Source: Haloarcula sp. H-GB4
GTDB lineage: Archaea > Halobacteriota > Halobacteria > Halobacteriales > Haloarculaceae
Assembly (NCBI RefSeq): GCF_030848575.1
Contig: NZ_JAVDDX010000001.1
Span: forward strand, 806,001 to 870,000
Direction of reading: 5' to 3'
Length of the DNA: 64,000 bases
Shown: in pieces, positions 25,328-33,687 of the stretch
How positions within the stretch are numbered: position 1 is the stretch's first letter
Layout of the letters: every line of letters begins with the position of its first letter
Program-made: the position numbers and the translations under genes
The notes under the pieces: model-generated
Seen by the model: only the letters and a program-made list of their open reading frames with translations
Database searches by the model: none
Told to the model about the DNA's origin: nothing

Positions 25328-26245
25328 ATGGTACATCGCATTCTCTGTGTGGACCCGGACGAGGACGTCTGCGAGGAGACGGTCGACAAGATCCAGTCGG
25401 AGTTGGCGGACCAGGACCTCCGCTTCGAAACGGCTGGGTCGCTGGCCGACGCAGAGGCCGAGCTGACAACGGACACTGCGGCAATTATCACCGAGTACGA
25501 GCTCCCCGACGGCACCGGGTTTGACCTCATCGGGGCGGCACAGACGGCCTGTCCAGACGCGGGGTGTATCCTCTACACCGACACCGACCCGGACACCATC
25601 GATACTACGGAGCTTCGTGGCTCGATTACGGAGTACGTTGGTAAGAATTCGATTTTTGGATCGGAGCGCCTCTCGCAACTGCTGGGGAAGACTATCGAGA
25701 CGCGGGTTCAGGCGACGTATCCCGTCCCACAAAACGAGACCGAGCGGTTGGCGGCGCTCCGGTCGTATGACCTCGACAGCCCGGATCTGCTGGCATCGCT
25801 GGACCGAACTACCAACCTCGCGGCTGACCACTTCGATGTTGATCGGGCCTCGATAAACATCATCAACGAACACAGCCAAGATTTCTTGGCCTGCTACGGC
25901 GACGCTCAGGACTGGGAGTCGATGGACCGCGAGGACTCTATCTGCACGTTTACCATTCTCGAAGACGATGACGTGATGGCCGTCGAAGATGTCACGGAAG
26001 ACCCTCGCTTTGAGACCCGGAGCGAGACGCTCCTCAGCATGGGTATCCGGGCGTACATGGGAGCAAACCTGATCACGTCGAATGGGCTGGTCATCGGGCC
26101 GCTGTGTGTGTATGATGACAATCCACGGGAGTTCTCGGCAGCCGACAAGGCGTACCTCCGTGATCTCGCCGATGTCGCGATCGACCTCATCGAACTCCAC
26201 TCGCGGCTGGATAGCGTCGCCGGCGACACGGGGAGAGCGCAATGA
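25328..26245 (+). CDS. receiver-like + GAF protein with altered phospho-acceptor
   Basis: A 305-residue protein with an N-terminal receiver-like domain (1-125) and a C-terminal GAF domain (about 145-295). The acidic pocket of the receiver is VDPDED, but the usual acceptor aspartate is glutamate E56 in IITEYELPDGTG, which cannot form a normal aspartyl phosphate and may mimic one. The GAF half contains the FAEDSICTFTI-like segment (MDREDSICTFTILEDDD) and VIGPLCVYDDNPREFS typical of haloarchaeal GAF sensors. ATG 25328 is preferred; the frame is open back to 25208. It overlaps the next gene by 4 nt. Confidence 0.8.
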   Translation: MVHRILCVDPDEDVCEETVDKIQSELADQDLRFETAGSLADAEAELTTDTAAIITEYELPDGTGFDLIGAAQTACPDAGCILYTDTDPDTIDTTELRGSITEYVGKNSIFGSERLSQLLGKTIETRVQATYPVPQNETERLAALRSYDLDSPDLLASLDRTTNLAADHFDVDRASINIINEHSQDFLACYGDAQDWESMDREDSICTFTILEDDDVMAVEDVTEDPRFETRSETLLSMGIRAYMGANLITSNGLVIGPLCVYDDNPREFSAADKAYLRDLADVAIDLIELHSRLDSVAGDTGRAQ

Positions 26246-26928
26246 CCACAGAGACTGATGGTGGGTACGAGTTCCCCGACGGTATCCCGATCAACCCGAT
26301 CGATCCGGGGACCATCGTCCTTGTCGCTGGGCCGGCCCTCAGCCGGGCGGAGGCCGTCGCACGAACGCTCGTTGCCGGCGGGAGCGACGCCGAGGAGGGG
26401 ATGCTATACATTTCGACGAATATGACCGCCGAAAAGCTGCTGAACGCCTGTCAGCAAACCCAACCGTCGTTTGACGACACCAGAATGGGGGTCATCGACT
26501 GCAGCGGGCAAGACGCCGCGCAGTCCGCGCTGGGCGAGCGCGTGAAGTACGTCTCGACACAGAGTGATCTGACCGGCATCGGGATGAAGTTCTCGGCACT
26601 GTACGAGGGGCTGTACGGCACCGTCAAACACGGTCGTGTCCGAACTGGGCTGATAAGCCTCTCATCGCTGTCGATGTACGTCGACCTGCGGGCGCTGTTC
26701 CAGTTTGCACAGACCGTCTCAGGTCGCATCGACAGCGCCGGGGGCCTCGGTGTGCTCGCTATCGATCCGACGACCCATGACACGAAGGCGGTTAACACGC
26801 TGAGCCAGGTCGCAGACGGGCGTATCGAGGTCAGAGAGTCCGAGAGCGGCACGGGTGATGGAGAACTCCGGGTCCGCGGTTTGCCAGACCAGCCCAGCGG
26901 CTGGCAGCCGTTCACCCTGTCCGAATAG
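26242..26928 (+). CDS. RecA/KaiC-superfamily-like protein lacking the P-loop lysine (DUF7504-like)
   Basis: A 228-residue protein with a RecA-like fold: strand TIVLVAGPAL at the Walker A position, a later hydrophobic strand VRTGLISLSSLSMYVDLRAL at the position of Walker B, and LGVLAIDPTTHD. The Walker A lysine is absent (GPALSRAEAV), so ATP binding is doubtful. This matches a family of haloarchaeal KaiC-like proteins that go with signalling proteins. Its ATG overlaps the receiver-GAF stop by 4 nt, so the two are coupled and probably work together. The assignment to DUF7504 is from memory of the family and should be checked. Confidence 0.7.
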   Translation: MTTETDGGYEFPDGIPINPIDPGTIVLVAGPALSRAEAVARTLVAGGSDAEEGMLYISTNMTAEKLLNACQQTQPSFDDTRMGVIDCSGQDAAQSALGERVKYVSTQSDLTGIGMKFSALYEGLYGTVKHGRVRTGLISLSSLSMYVDLRALFQFAQTVSGRIDSAGGLGVLAIDPTTHDTKAVNTLSQVADGRIEVRESESGTGDGELRVRGLPDQPSGWQPFTLSE

Positions 26929-26939
26929 CAACGCGGGAC

Positions 26940-27863
26940 TCAATCGCCCCGGTTCGGCGTCCCGTTGAACCGTGCAACCTCGTTTCGCAGTGCGTCCCGT
27001 TTCAACAGCCCGAAGCCGATGAGAATGCAAATAAATCCGACACCCGTGTAGACCGTCGGCGTCTCGCCGAGGAACAGCAGTCCGGTGGCGGCGGCGACGA
27101 CCGGTGCGGCGTAGGAGACGAGATTGATCTCGATGGGGCCCAGCCGCTCCAGAAGGTCGAAGTAAATGAGGAAGCCGAGCGCACTGGCGACGACAACCAG
27201 ATACAGCAGGGCCAGCACGGCTTCAGCAGTCCACTGAACATTGGCAACCGATTCGGAGACACCGAAACTGATGCCGTGCATGAGCACCGCACCGAGCAGC
27301 ATCGACCACGCCTCCATCGTCTCTATCTCCAGGTTGTCGTCGAACCGGCGGGTCAGCACGCTCCCGAGGGCAAAGGACGTGGTCGCAAGGAAGACCAGAA
27401 ACAGCGACACAGTTCGGGGGTCGAGGAGGTTCCCCGGGTCGGGGTTGCTGAGAACGCCGACACCGACGAACCCGACGAGGAGACCAACGATGCCCAGCGT
27501 TGTGAGCCGTTCATCCGGGAGGAACGCACGCGCGAACCCGGTCGTAAGAATCGGTGAGAGGCTGACGACGATAGCGGCAGCGGCACTGGTGGTTCCCTGT
27601 TCACCGACGAACAGGAAGATGTGGTACGCGGCGATCAGGAGTGACCCACCGATACCCACGACGATCCAGTCGGTCCGGCTCTTCGGGACCCACTGGTCGG
27701 TAGCGTACACCGCGTAGCCGAGCATCAACAGGCCGGCGAGGTCGTACCGGAACGCCGCAAACAGGATTGGTGGAAAGTACTCTAGCCCTGCCTTGATCGC
27801 GGTGAAGGCGCTGCCCCAGGCGACTGCGAGCGCGACGAAGAGGATGGCGTTGCGGAACCGCAT
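26940..27863 (-). CDS. EamA/DMT-family permease
   Basis: A 307-residue drug/metabolite transporter with ten hydrophobic helices in two five-helix EamA repeats. The first repeat runs through VAWGSAFTAIKAGLEYFPP and the second from about residue 150. The end GLLFLGETPTVYTGVGFICILIGF is typical. Substrate unknown. An ATG at 27887 would overlap surE; ATG 27863 leaves 7 nt after the surE stop and is preferred. It ends a minus-strand run with surE, the Rsm22-like gene and tyrA. Confidence 0.85.
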   Translation of the reverse strand: MRFRNAILFVALAVAWGSAFTAIKAGLEYFPPILFAAFRYDLAGLLMLGYAVYATDQWVPKSRTDWIVVGIGGSLLIAAYHIFLFVGEQGTTSAAAAIVVSLSPILTTGFARAFLPDERLTTLGIVGLLVGFVGVGVLSNPDPGNLLDPRTVSLFLVFLATTSFALGSVLTRRFDDNLEIETMEAWSMLLGAVLMHGISFGVSESVANVQWTAEAVLALLYLVVVASALGFLIYFDLLERLGPIEINLVSYAAPVVAAATGLLFLGETPTVYTGVGFICILIGFGLLKRDALRNEVARFNGTPNRGD

Positions 27864-27870
27864 CGTCCGC

Positions 27871-28680
27871 TCAGTCAGCCGCCCCACTGTCGTCGCCCGG
27901 TTCGTACGTCTCTGCGATGGCGTCGAGTGCTTCGTGGTGTTCCGTCGTGTGGGGGGCGGTCAGCGGCGAGACGCTGATCTTTCCGTCGACGACGGCACGG
28001 CGGTCGGTCCCCTCGGGGTCGGGGATGTCGCCCTCGGCCATGTGTTCCCAGATCCGGTCGTGGAGCGTTACAGCGTCACCATCCTGCACAGCGTCCATCT
28101 CGTAGAGGTGGGACGGTCGTGTGACCGCCATCTGTGCGTCGCCCCACTCGGCAACGGGGGCGTTGATGTTCAGGTAGTCGCACTGCTCGAACACACCGGC
28201 GTCGACAGCGTGGTCGGCCAGGTAGGTCGTCGCTTTTGCTGCCTCGTCGTAGCTGTCGCCGTTGGCTTCGATATCGGCGAAGGCGGCGTCCTCGCGGACC
28301 GGGATGTACATCGAGACGGCCATTGCCGGCACGTCGAAGAAGGTGGCCTCAACAGCGGCGCTGACGGTCCCTGAGCGGCCGAGAACGTACGCGCCGAGGT
28401 TCGCCCCGCGGTTACAGCCCGCGACGACGAGGTCGGTGTCGGTGACGAGCGCTTCGAGCCCCGCCACAACGCAGTCCGAAGGCGTCCCCTCGACGGCATA
28501 GCCGAGTTCGTGCTCGTGGACGGTCACTTCGTGGGAAATAGCCCGACCAACCGCGCTCTGGTCCTCCGCCGGGGCGACAGCGGTCACGTCGCCGACTGTC
28601 GAGAGACCATCGTACACCGCCCGGAGGCCGGCGCTCTCAATGCCGTCGTCGTTCGTCAGCAGAATCGTCGGCTCGTCCAT
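27871..28680 (-). CDS. surE: 5'/3'-nucleotidase SurE
   Basis: A metal-dependent phosphatase of nucleoside monophosphates, 269 residues. The metal-binding N-terminal LLTNDDGIESAGL is the SurE hallmark, with the metal-ligand serine in the AEDQSAVGRAISH region and the asparagine in VAGCNRGANLGAYVLGRSGTVSAA. The C-terminal acidic extension is a halophile feature. It follows the Rsm22-like gene by 36 nt and precedes the permease by 7 nt. Confidence 0.9.
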   Translation of the reverse strand: MDEPTILLTNDDGIESAGLRAVYDGLSTVGDVTAVAPAEDQSAVGRAISHEVTVHEHELGYAVEGTPSDCVVAGLEALVTDTDLVVAGCNRGANLGAYVLGRSGTVSAAVEATFFDVPAMAVSMYIPVREDAAFADIEANGDSYDEAAKATTYLADHAVDAGVFEQCDYLNINAPVAEWGDAQMAVTRPSHLYEMDAVQDGDAVTLHDRIWEHMAEGDIPDPEGTDRRAVVDGKISVSPLTAPHTTEHHEALDAIAETYEPGDDSGAAD

Positions 28681-28716
28681 ACGCTCCGTGGGGCCGTCTG
28701 CGAGAAAAGCCCACCG

Positions 28717-30177
28717 CTAGCGGGCCCGGTCGACGACTGTCTCGCCGTCAACGACGACGTTGTACGCTTCCTCGTCGTCGTTCCACAGCACCAGCGCGTT
28801 CTCGAAGGACAGCAGGTCGCCGTAGTCGGCTTTTCGGATGTCCTCGTTCAGTATCGACGCCTCGGTGAGCACGGCGAAGTGATCGACCTTCTGACTCCCG
28901 TCCCCAAGCAGATACAGCGGATTTGCGCCCTCCCGCTCGGCGAGGTCGTGGCTGAGTTTGACGCCGAGGAAGTTCACCCGGTCAGTGACGTAGTTCTCGG
29001 CGTCGGCCATCGGTGCGTGGATGCCCCGGTCCGGCGTCACGTCGTGCTCTCGCTTGCCGTCGGTTCGCAGAACGCTGTAGGCGAACTGCACGTCCGTGTT
29101 GACGAACTCGCCCGTCCCGCCCGCGGGGTCATCGAGACGTTGCTGCATGGTCGGCACCTCAATGTCCGGTTTCCGGTCGAACGACCACGACTCGCTGTCG
29201 GGAGACTGGTGGGGCCAGAGCCGCACCGTCGGCCCGTACACCGTCGCCGGGCCGCCGTCAGCCACCTCGCGCTCGACGGTTCGGAGCTGTATGGCCGTGT
29301 TCCGGTCGGCCGGAGCCAGCGCCAGCAACGTCCCGTCGTCGGCAAGCGCCTCGACGTACCGGTAGAGGGTCGCCACCGCGTCGTCGAGTTCGCTGAGGAC
29401 GTTGCCGAAGATGATGAGGTCGTAGCCCTCGGTGTCGGTGTCGCTGTCATCGGCACCGCCACCGCTGTCGTCGCCGACAAGTGGCGACGACGGGTCGAAT
29501 TCCTCGGCGAGCGTTCGGTGGATCTCCCAGCGGACGTTCTGGCCGCTGTCGTCCAATAGGCTCTCTAGCACGTCCGCAGCGGCACTCGGCTCGACGGCGT
29601 GGTAGTCCAGCAGGGCGTCGTCGGGGAGCAGGTCGCGCAGGGCGAGCGCCGGGCCACCGACGCCGGCCCCCACGTCCAGCACTCGGAGCTGTGACGGGAG
29701 CAGGCCGTCAGCGGCGAGGTCTGCGAGGACGTACTTCGCCACGGCGTAGTAGTCTGGCAGGTGGTAGACGGCGTAGCCAAGCGCGCTCAGCTCGTCGTAT
29801 TCGACGGCTTGCCCCTGCAGGTACCGCTCCTTGATGTCGCGGATGCGTTCCCTGAGTTCGTCACCGCTGTCACCGCTGTGCCACTCCAGCCCGCCCCACT
29901 CTGTCAGCAGGTCGATGACCTCCTGTTCGTAGCTGTCGGGGAATTGGTCGACGCCGTCGAAGTCCACCGAGAGCCGTTCCTCGGGCGCCGGGACGAAGGT
30001 TCCGTCTTCCTGTTCGACGATGCCAAGGTCGAACGCCTCCTCTCGAAGTACCTGCTTGACGACGGCGGGGTGGGGCTGGCCCTCAACATATTCGTGTAGC
30101 TCCTCTGGGTCCAGCGGCCGGACGTTCCGGAGGTACTGGGCGTTGTCGCGTATCTGCTGGCGTGTGTCCTGGTTCAT
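28717..30177 (-). CDS. Rsm22-like SAM-dependent methyltransferase-family protein
   Basis: A 486-residue protein. A helical N-terminal region precedes a class I methyltransferase-like core with motif I LRVLDVGAGVGGPALAL at about residue 165, and motif IV-like LIIFGNVLSELDD. A low-complexity Asp/Gly insert (GDDSGGGADDSDTDTEG) sits before motif IV. The overall pattern is that of the Rsm22 family of small-subunit rRNA-associated methyltransferases; activity is not demonstrated by motifs alone. The ATG overlaps the tyrA stop by 4 nt. Confidence 0.75.
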   Translation of the reverse strand: MNQDTRQQIRDNAQYLRNVRPLDPEELHEYVEGQPHPAVVKQVLREEAFDLGIVEQEDGTFVPAPEERLSVDFDGVDQFPDSYEQEVIDLLTEWGGLEWHSGDSGDELRERIRDIKERYLQGQAVEYDELSALGYAVYHLPDYYAVAKYVLADLAADGLLPSQLRVLDVGAGVGGPALALRDLLPDDALLDYHAVEPSAAADVLESLLDDSGQNVRWEIHRTLAEEFDPSSPLVGDDSGGGADDSDTDTEGYDLIIFGNVLSELDDAVATLYRYVEALADDGTLLALAPADRNTAIQLRTVEREVADGGPATVYGPTVRLWPHQSPDSESWSFDRKPDIEVPTMQQRLDDPAGGTGEFVNTDVQFAYSVLRTDGKREHDVTPDRGIHAPMADAENYVTDRVNFLGVKLSHDLAEREGANPLYLLGDGSQKVDHFAVLTEASILNEDIRKADYGDLLSFENALVLWNDDEEAYNVVVDGETVVDRAR

Positions 30178-30908
30178 GAGAGTTGCTCGTAGAGCCGCTC
30201 GAAGGTATCTGCGTCGGCGTCGGCGAGTTCGCTGGCGGCGTCGGCGACCGCGTCCGCGCCGTCGAATGTCCGCTGAATATCGGAATACACCCGCGGGTCG
30301 CCGCCGGTGACCTGCTCGACGAGGTCGAACAGGCCTGCCGAAATCGGCGTCTGAAACCGGTCAGGCACGTCGGCGGCGGCCATCGCGAACGCGAGTACGG
30401 CGGCATGGGCGCTGGCCTGGACCGTTTCCATGGCTTCGTCGTGCTCTGCCGCCGTCGTCTCGAAGCAGTTGTTCCCGGCTGCGGTGAGTGCGTCGACGAC
30501 AGCCTCGGCGTCGGGACCCGACGCGTCGGCGACGACGGCGACGTTCCCGGGCGCATTCTCGGGGGCAAACAGTGGGTGCAGGCTGAGTCGTTGGCCATTG
30601 GGCATCGCGTCCCGCATTGCTGCGACAGGGCCTGCCATGCTCCCCGTTACGTCAACGATTGCATCCGTAGCACACGGCGCGAACTCGTTGATAGCCGTCT
30701 CGGCGACGGGCATCGGCACCGCGATACAGACAACATCGAAAGTCTCAGCCGCGTCGCTGGCGACAGCGCGCCCGCCGACCGCGTTCGCAGCGGCTTCAGC
30801 GGCCGACTGGTCAAGGTCGGTGAAGGCGACGGTCACGTCGGCGTGGGTTTGGACCATACGTGCGAACCACTGGCCCATCGCGCCGGCGCCAACGACGAGG
30901 ACGTTCAT
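30174..30908 (-). CDS. tyrA: prephenate dehydrogenase
   Basis: Converts prephenate to 4-hydroxyphenylpyruvate in tyrosine synthesis. The 244-residue protein starts with the Rossmann loop VVGAGAMGQWFARM, then has VVCIAVPMPVAET and the signature DVTGSMAGPVAAM and LHPLFAPENAPGN, where H of the LHPLF segment is the substrate histidine. The helical C-terminal dimer domain is present. It is compact without ACT or chorismate mutase domains. First gene of a minus-strand run; translationally coupled to the Rsm22-like gene. Confidence 0.87.
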   Translation of the reverse strand: MNVLVVGAGAMGQWFARMVQTHADVTVAFTDLDQSAAEAAANAVGGRAVASDAAETFDVVCIAVPMPVAETAINEFAPCATDAIVDVTGSMAGPVAAMRDAMPNGQRLSLHPLFAPENAPGNVAVVADASGPDAEAVVDALTAAGNNCFETTAAEHDEAMETVQASAHAAVLAFAMAAADVPDRFQTPISAGLFDLVEQVTGGDPRVYSDIQRTFDGADAVADAASELADADADTFERLYEQLS

Positions 30909-31071
30909 CGGCCCAGCGTAGCCCGTCCCGTCTCAAAAGCCGTTCGGTCACACGCCTGCTCGCCGCGACACCGCAGGTGACGATAGTCGGGTAGACAGCC
31001 GTCGAACAGCCCGCTGTGGTCCGGTTTCCCCCTCCTAAACGCTTATCCGTCGGCCCTGAGAGAACGGTGAC

Positions 31072-31845
31072 ATGAAGCGCGTTCGATTCCGTGATACTGG
31101 GGGGAACGTTCGCGGCGGTCGCTGGACCGTCGAGGACGGCGAGCCCGTCGTCACCGCCGCCGCCGGACCGTACGGCCGTATTGCGTTCGGCGACGAATCC
31201 TATGACCCCGACGAGGTAGACATCCTCCCGCCCTGCGAGCCGACGAAAGTCGTCTGTATCGGGCGCAACTACGCCGACCATGCCGAGGAGATGGACTCGG
31301 ACGTCCCGGACCGGCCGATGCTGTTTCTCAAAGCCCCGAACGCCGTCGCGTCCCACGGCAAGCACCTCACGATGCCCTCGGGGAAGGAACGCATCGACTA
31401 CGAGGCCGAACTCGGCGTCGTCATCGGCGAGCAATGCCGGAACGTCAGCGAATCGGGCGCGATGGACGTCGTCGCGGGCTACACCTGCGTCAACGACATC
31501 TCCAACCGCGACGACCAGCGGCGGGAACAGAACTGGGTCCGCGGGAAGGCCTTCGACAACGCCTGCCCGATCGGCCCGCTCGTGGCCACACCGGAGCACG
31601 TCCCGGAGGACGCCAGCATCGAACTCCGACTGAACGGCGAGACGAAACAGTCCTCCTCCCGCGAGCACCTCATCTTCTCCGTCCCCAAGCTAATTGCGGA
31701 GATAACTTCGTACATGACCCTAGAGCCCGGCGATGTCATCGCCACAGGGACGCCAGAAGGGGTCGGCCCGATGGAGGACGGCGACAAAGTCGAAGTCGAA
31801 ATCGAAGGTATCGGGACGCTCAAACACAGCGTCAAAATTCCATAG
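31072..31845 (+). CDS. fumarylacetoacetate hydrolase family protein
   Basis: A 257-residue FAH-fold enzyme. Markers are the strand VVCIGRNYADHAEEM, the metal-ligand glutamates in IDYEAELGVVIGE and the aspartate/lysine region NDISNRDDQRR...RGKAFDNACPIGPL, and a C-terminal TGTPEGVGPMEDGD. Members hydrolyse or isomerise beta-diketo or hydroxydienoate compounds, or decarboxylate oxaloacetate; the substrate here is unknown. It stands alone, with divergent tyrA upstream and the convergent halocyanin-type gene 25 nt beyond its stop. Confidence 0.85.
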   Translation: MKRVRFRDTGGNVRGGRWTVEDGEPVVTAAAGPYGRIAFGDESYDPDEVDILPPCEPTKVVCIGRNYADHAEEMDSDVPDRPMLFLKAPNAVASHGKHLTMPSGKERIDYEAELGVVIGEQCRNVSESGAMDVVAGYTCVNDISNRDDQRREQNWVRGKAFDNACPIGPLVATPEHVPEDASIELRLNGETKQSSSREHLIFSVPKLIAEITSYMTLEPGDVIATGTPEGVGPMEDGDKVEVEIEGIGTLKHSVKIP

Positions 31846-31869
31846 GCGGCCAGTCGGTTGGTTCCGACG

Positions 31870-32763
31870 CTATTCCACGACGATTGCGCCTCTCATCCCC
31901 AGGCCCTTATGCGGTTTACACGAGTACAGGTGGGTTCCAGTTTCCTCGAAGGTGTGCTCGTAGGCACTCCCCTCGTCGGTGACGAGTTCCGAGTCGAGCG
32001 GGCCATCGCCTTTCGAGACGATATTGTGAGGACCACCGTCACCTGTCCAGTCCCAGCGGACGGTCGTCTCAGTTGATATTTTCAGGGCAGGGGGGTCGAA
32101 TGCGAACTGACCACCATTACCCTCGGCACCGACTGTAACAGTTGTAGTATCAGTGTCGGTACGGTCGGCAATGGTGCCATCGAAGTTACTCGCCGCTGCG
32201 AGCCACTCGTCGACAGTGTCGTTACCTGAGGACGGTGGCTCTTTCACAATAATCGCACCCTTCATCCCATCGTCGCGATGGGGTTCAGAGACGTAGCGAT
32301 ACTCGCCGGTCTCCTCGAAAATGTAGTGATACATTGTCCCGGACTGCGCGTTTGTCCGGCCGCTGTCGAAGGTACCATCGAGTGCGACGACGTTCTGCTG
32401 GCCACCGTGGCCAGTCCAGTCCCATCGAACTGTTGTCATTGGTGGAACCTCAATGACAGGCGGGTCGAACGCCAGTCCGCCGTCCGTTTCCTGACCAACC
32501 CAGATCGTTGGCCGGGACTGGGGGCCGAACCTGCGGGGTTCGCCGTCGTAGCCGTTGGCATCATCAAGCCAGTCGTCAAGCGACTCGGGCGTCGATTCAG
32601 GTGTTTCGGTTGGTGTCGCAGTTTCAGTTGCCGTCGCGGTTTCGGTTCCGGTTTCGGCTGCTGGTTCTGAACTACTTCCCGAAGACACGCACCCGGCGGT
32701 AACGGCAAGCGCTGTCAACCCTGTGCCTGTAAGAAACTGTCTGCGAGTGGAGGGCCGTTGCAT
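31870..32763 (-). CDS. Tat-exported lipoprotein with two cupredoxin domains, first one degenerate
   Basis: A 297-residue halocyanin-type protein. The N-terminus has twin arginines (TRRQFLTGTGL) and the lipobox TAGC, so it is predicted to be Tat-exported and lipid-anchored. A Thr/Glu/Pro-rich stalk follows. Two plastocyanin-like domains lie in tandem (about 85-170 and 185-297). The second keeps copper ligands: GGPHNIV and SCKPHKGLGM. The first has Q for the first His (GHGGQQNVV) and S for Cys (YVSEPHRDDGM), so it should not bind type 1 copper. It is presumed an electron carrier at the cell surface. Confidence 0.85.
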   Translation of the reverse strand: MQRPSTRRQFLTGTGLTALAVTAGCVSSGSSSEPAAETGTETATATETATPTETPESTPESLDDWLDDANGYDGEPRRFGPQSRPTIWVGQETDGGLAFDPPVIEVPPMTTVRWDWTGHGGQQNVVALDGTFDSGRTNAQSGTMYHYIFEETGEYRYVSEPHRDDGMKGAIIVKEPPSSGNDTVDEWLAAASNFDGTIADRTDTDTTTVTVGAEGNGGQFAFDPPALKISTETTVRWDWTGDGGPHNIVSKGDGPLDSELVTDEGSAYEHTFEETGTHLYSCKPHKGLGMRGAIVVE

Positions 32764-33004
32764 AGCAAGCTAGTTGTTGTTATTCGGTGATAGAAAAGTG
32801 GGTGTGCCCTTTCCAGATTCTGGAAACAAACAGTCGCCCTTTATCTAAGGGTGGTTTATGTTTCCGACACTGACTGGAAGCGGCTGTCGGGGCACCGCGG
32901 GATATCGTGGGCGCAATATCCCACAGGTTTCACATCGCTGGCCCGTCATATCGAGATCGAACCGCCCGCAGAACTACCTCCACACGTCCCCTGAAGGGTC
33001 CGCC
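32764..33004. other. divergent promoter region between two-domain halocyanin gene and HTH gene
   Basis: About 240 nt without a supported gene. The frame of the HTH protein is open upstream, but the sequence reads as basic low-complexity protein and is probably not translated. An A/T-rich run TTGTTGTTATTCGG follows the halocyanin ATG at 32763. Confidence 0.4.
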
Positions 33005-33367
33005 GTGGCACACAACGACTCGAGCAAGACACAGGCGCTGTTCGACGCCCTCGCCGACCCTGACTGTCGCGACATACTCAGGGTGCTCGACGAGCCGTTG
33101 CCAGCCAAGGAGGTTGCCTCGGTCTGTGATCTGCCCCAGACAAGCACCTACCGGAAGCTCGAACAGTTGAGTGAGGCTGAGCTGGTCGCCGAGGAAACAA
33201 AGGTGCGTCCCGATGGCCATCACGCGACGGCGTACGTCCGGGACTGTGACGGTGTGTTTGTCGGTGTCGACGACGATGGCGTGCTCGAGGTTAACGTTCT
33301 GCCGGCTGAGGAACGGCCGAGTGACCGGCTCGCACTCCTATGGTCACGCGTCAGTGAGGAACTATGA
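33005..33367 (+). CDS. winged-helix transcriptional regulator (ArsR-like)
   Basis: A 120-residue regulator. The winged helix reads LADPDCRDILRVLDEPLPAKEVASVC and TSTYRKLEQLSEAELV, the pattern of ArsR-like haloarchaeal regulators, then an acidic beta region. There is no ATG near the domain in frame; GTG 33005 (product AHNDSSKTQ...) gives the correct N-terminus. The longer frame from 32858 adds 49 residues unlike the family. It overlaps the following membrane protein gene by 4 nt and sits between two halocyanin genes, so it may regulate them; that is inference. Confidence 0.75.
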   Translation: MAHNDSSKTQALFDALADPDCRDILRVLDEPLPAKEVASVCDLPQTSTYRKLEQLSEAELVAEETKVRPDGHHATAYVRDCDGVFVGVDDDGVLEVNVLPAEERPSDRLALLWSRVSEEL

Positions 33368-33666
33368 ACGGAGATATCCCACTCATTGTCATCGGATTCA
33401 AGACTGTGACAGTGTTGCTTGGCGGGCTTATTACTTACTTTGCCGCTCGCGCAGCGTTGAGAACGAGGGCGACCGGACTCACATATCTCGCCGTCGGGTT
33501 CGCGACCGTTACTGTCGGGTCGCTCATCGCCGGCGTCGCGGACCAGCTGTTCGGTCTGAGTACCAACGCTGCACTGATCTTCGAGAACGCGCTCACTGCG
33601 GTCGGCTTCGCGGTCATCACGTATTCGCTGTACGTCACCAGTCGCTCCGCGCTAGTGACCCGATAA
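33364..33666 (+). CDS. small three-helix membrane protein (DUF7521-like)
   Basis: A 100-residue membrane protein with three helices: LIVIGFKTVTVLLGGLITYF, YLAVGFATVTVGSLIAGVAD and FENALTAVGFAVITYSLYV. It pairs with ArsR-like winged-helix genes in haloarchaea and is coupled here by a 4-nt overlap. It may act as a membrane partner or sensor of the regulator. No catalytic residues are visible. Assignment to DUF7521 is from general recall. Confidence 0.65.
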   Translation: MNGDIPLIVIGFKTVTVLLGGLITYFAARAALRTRATGLTYLAVGFATVTVGSLIAGVADQLFGLSTNAALIFENALTAVGFAVITYSLYVTSRSALVTR

Positions 33667-33687
33667 AATCTGCCGGACAGCTATCCG

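Noticed and set aside
25085-26242. A 385-codon antisense frame over alaX and the receiver-GAF gene.
   Set aside because: The sense strand has two recognised proteins and overlapping gene ends; the antisense protein has no known features.
28510-29559. A 349-codon open frame antisense to surE and the Rsm22-like gene.
   Set aside because: GC-rich coding DNA produces long antisense frames; the product has no domain, and the minus-strand genes have clear families.
32858-33004. N-terminal extension of the winged-helix regulator from ATG 32858.
   Set aside because: The extra 49 residues are unlike the family and basic; the GTG at 33005 gives the expected N-terminus and a 4-nt overlap downstream.
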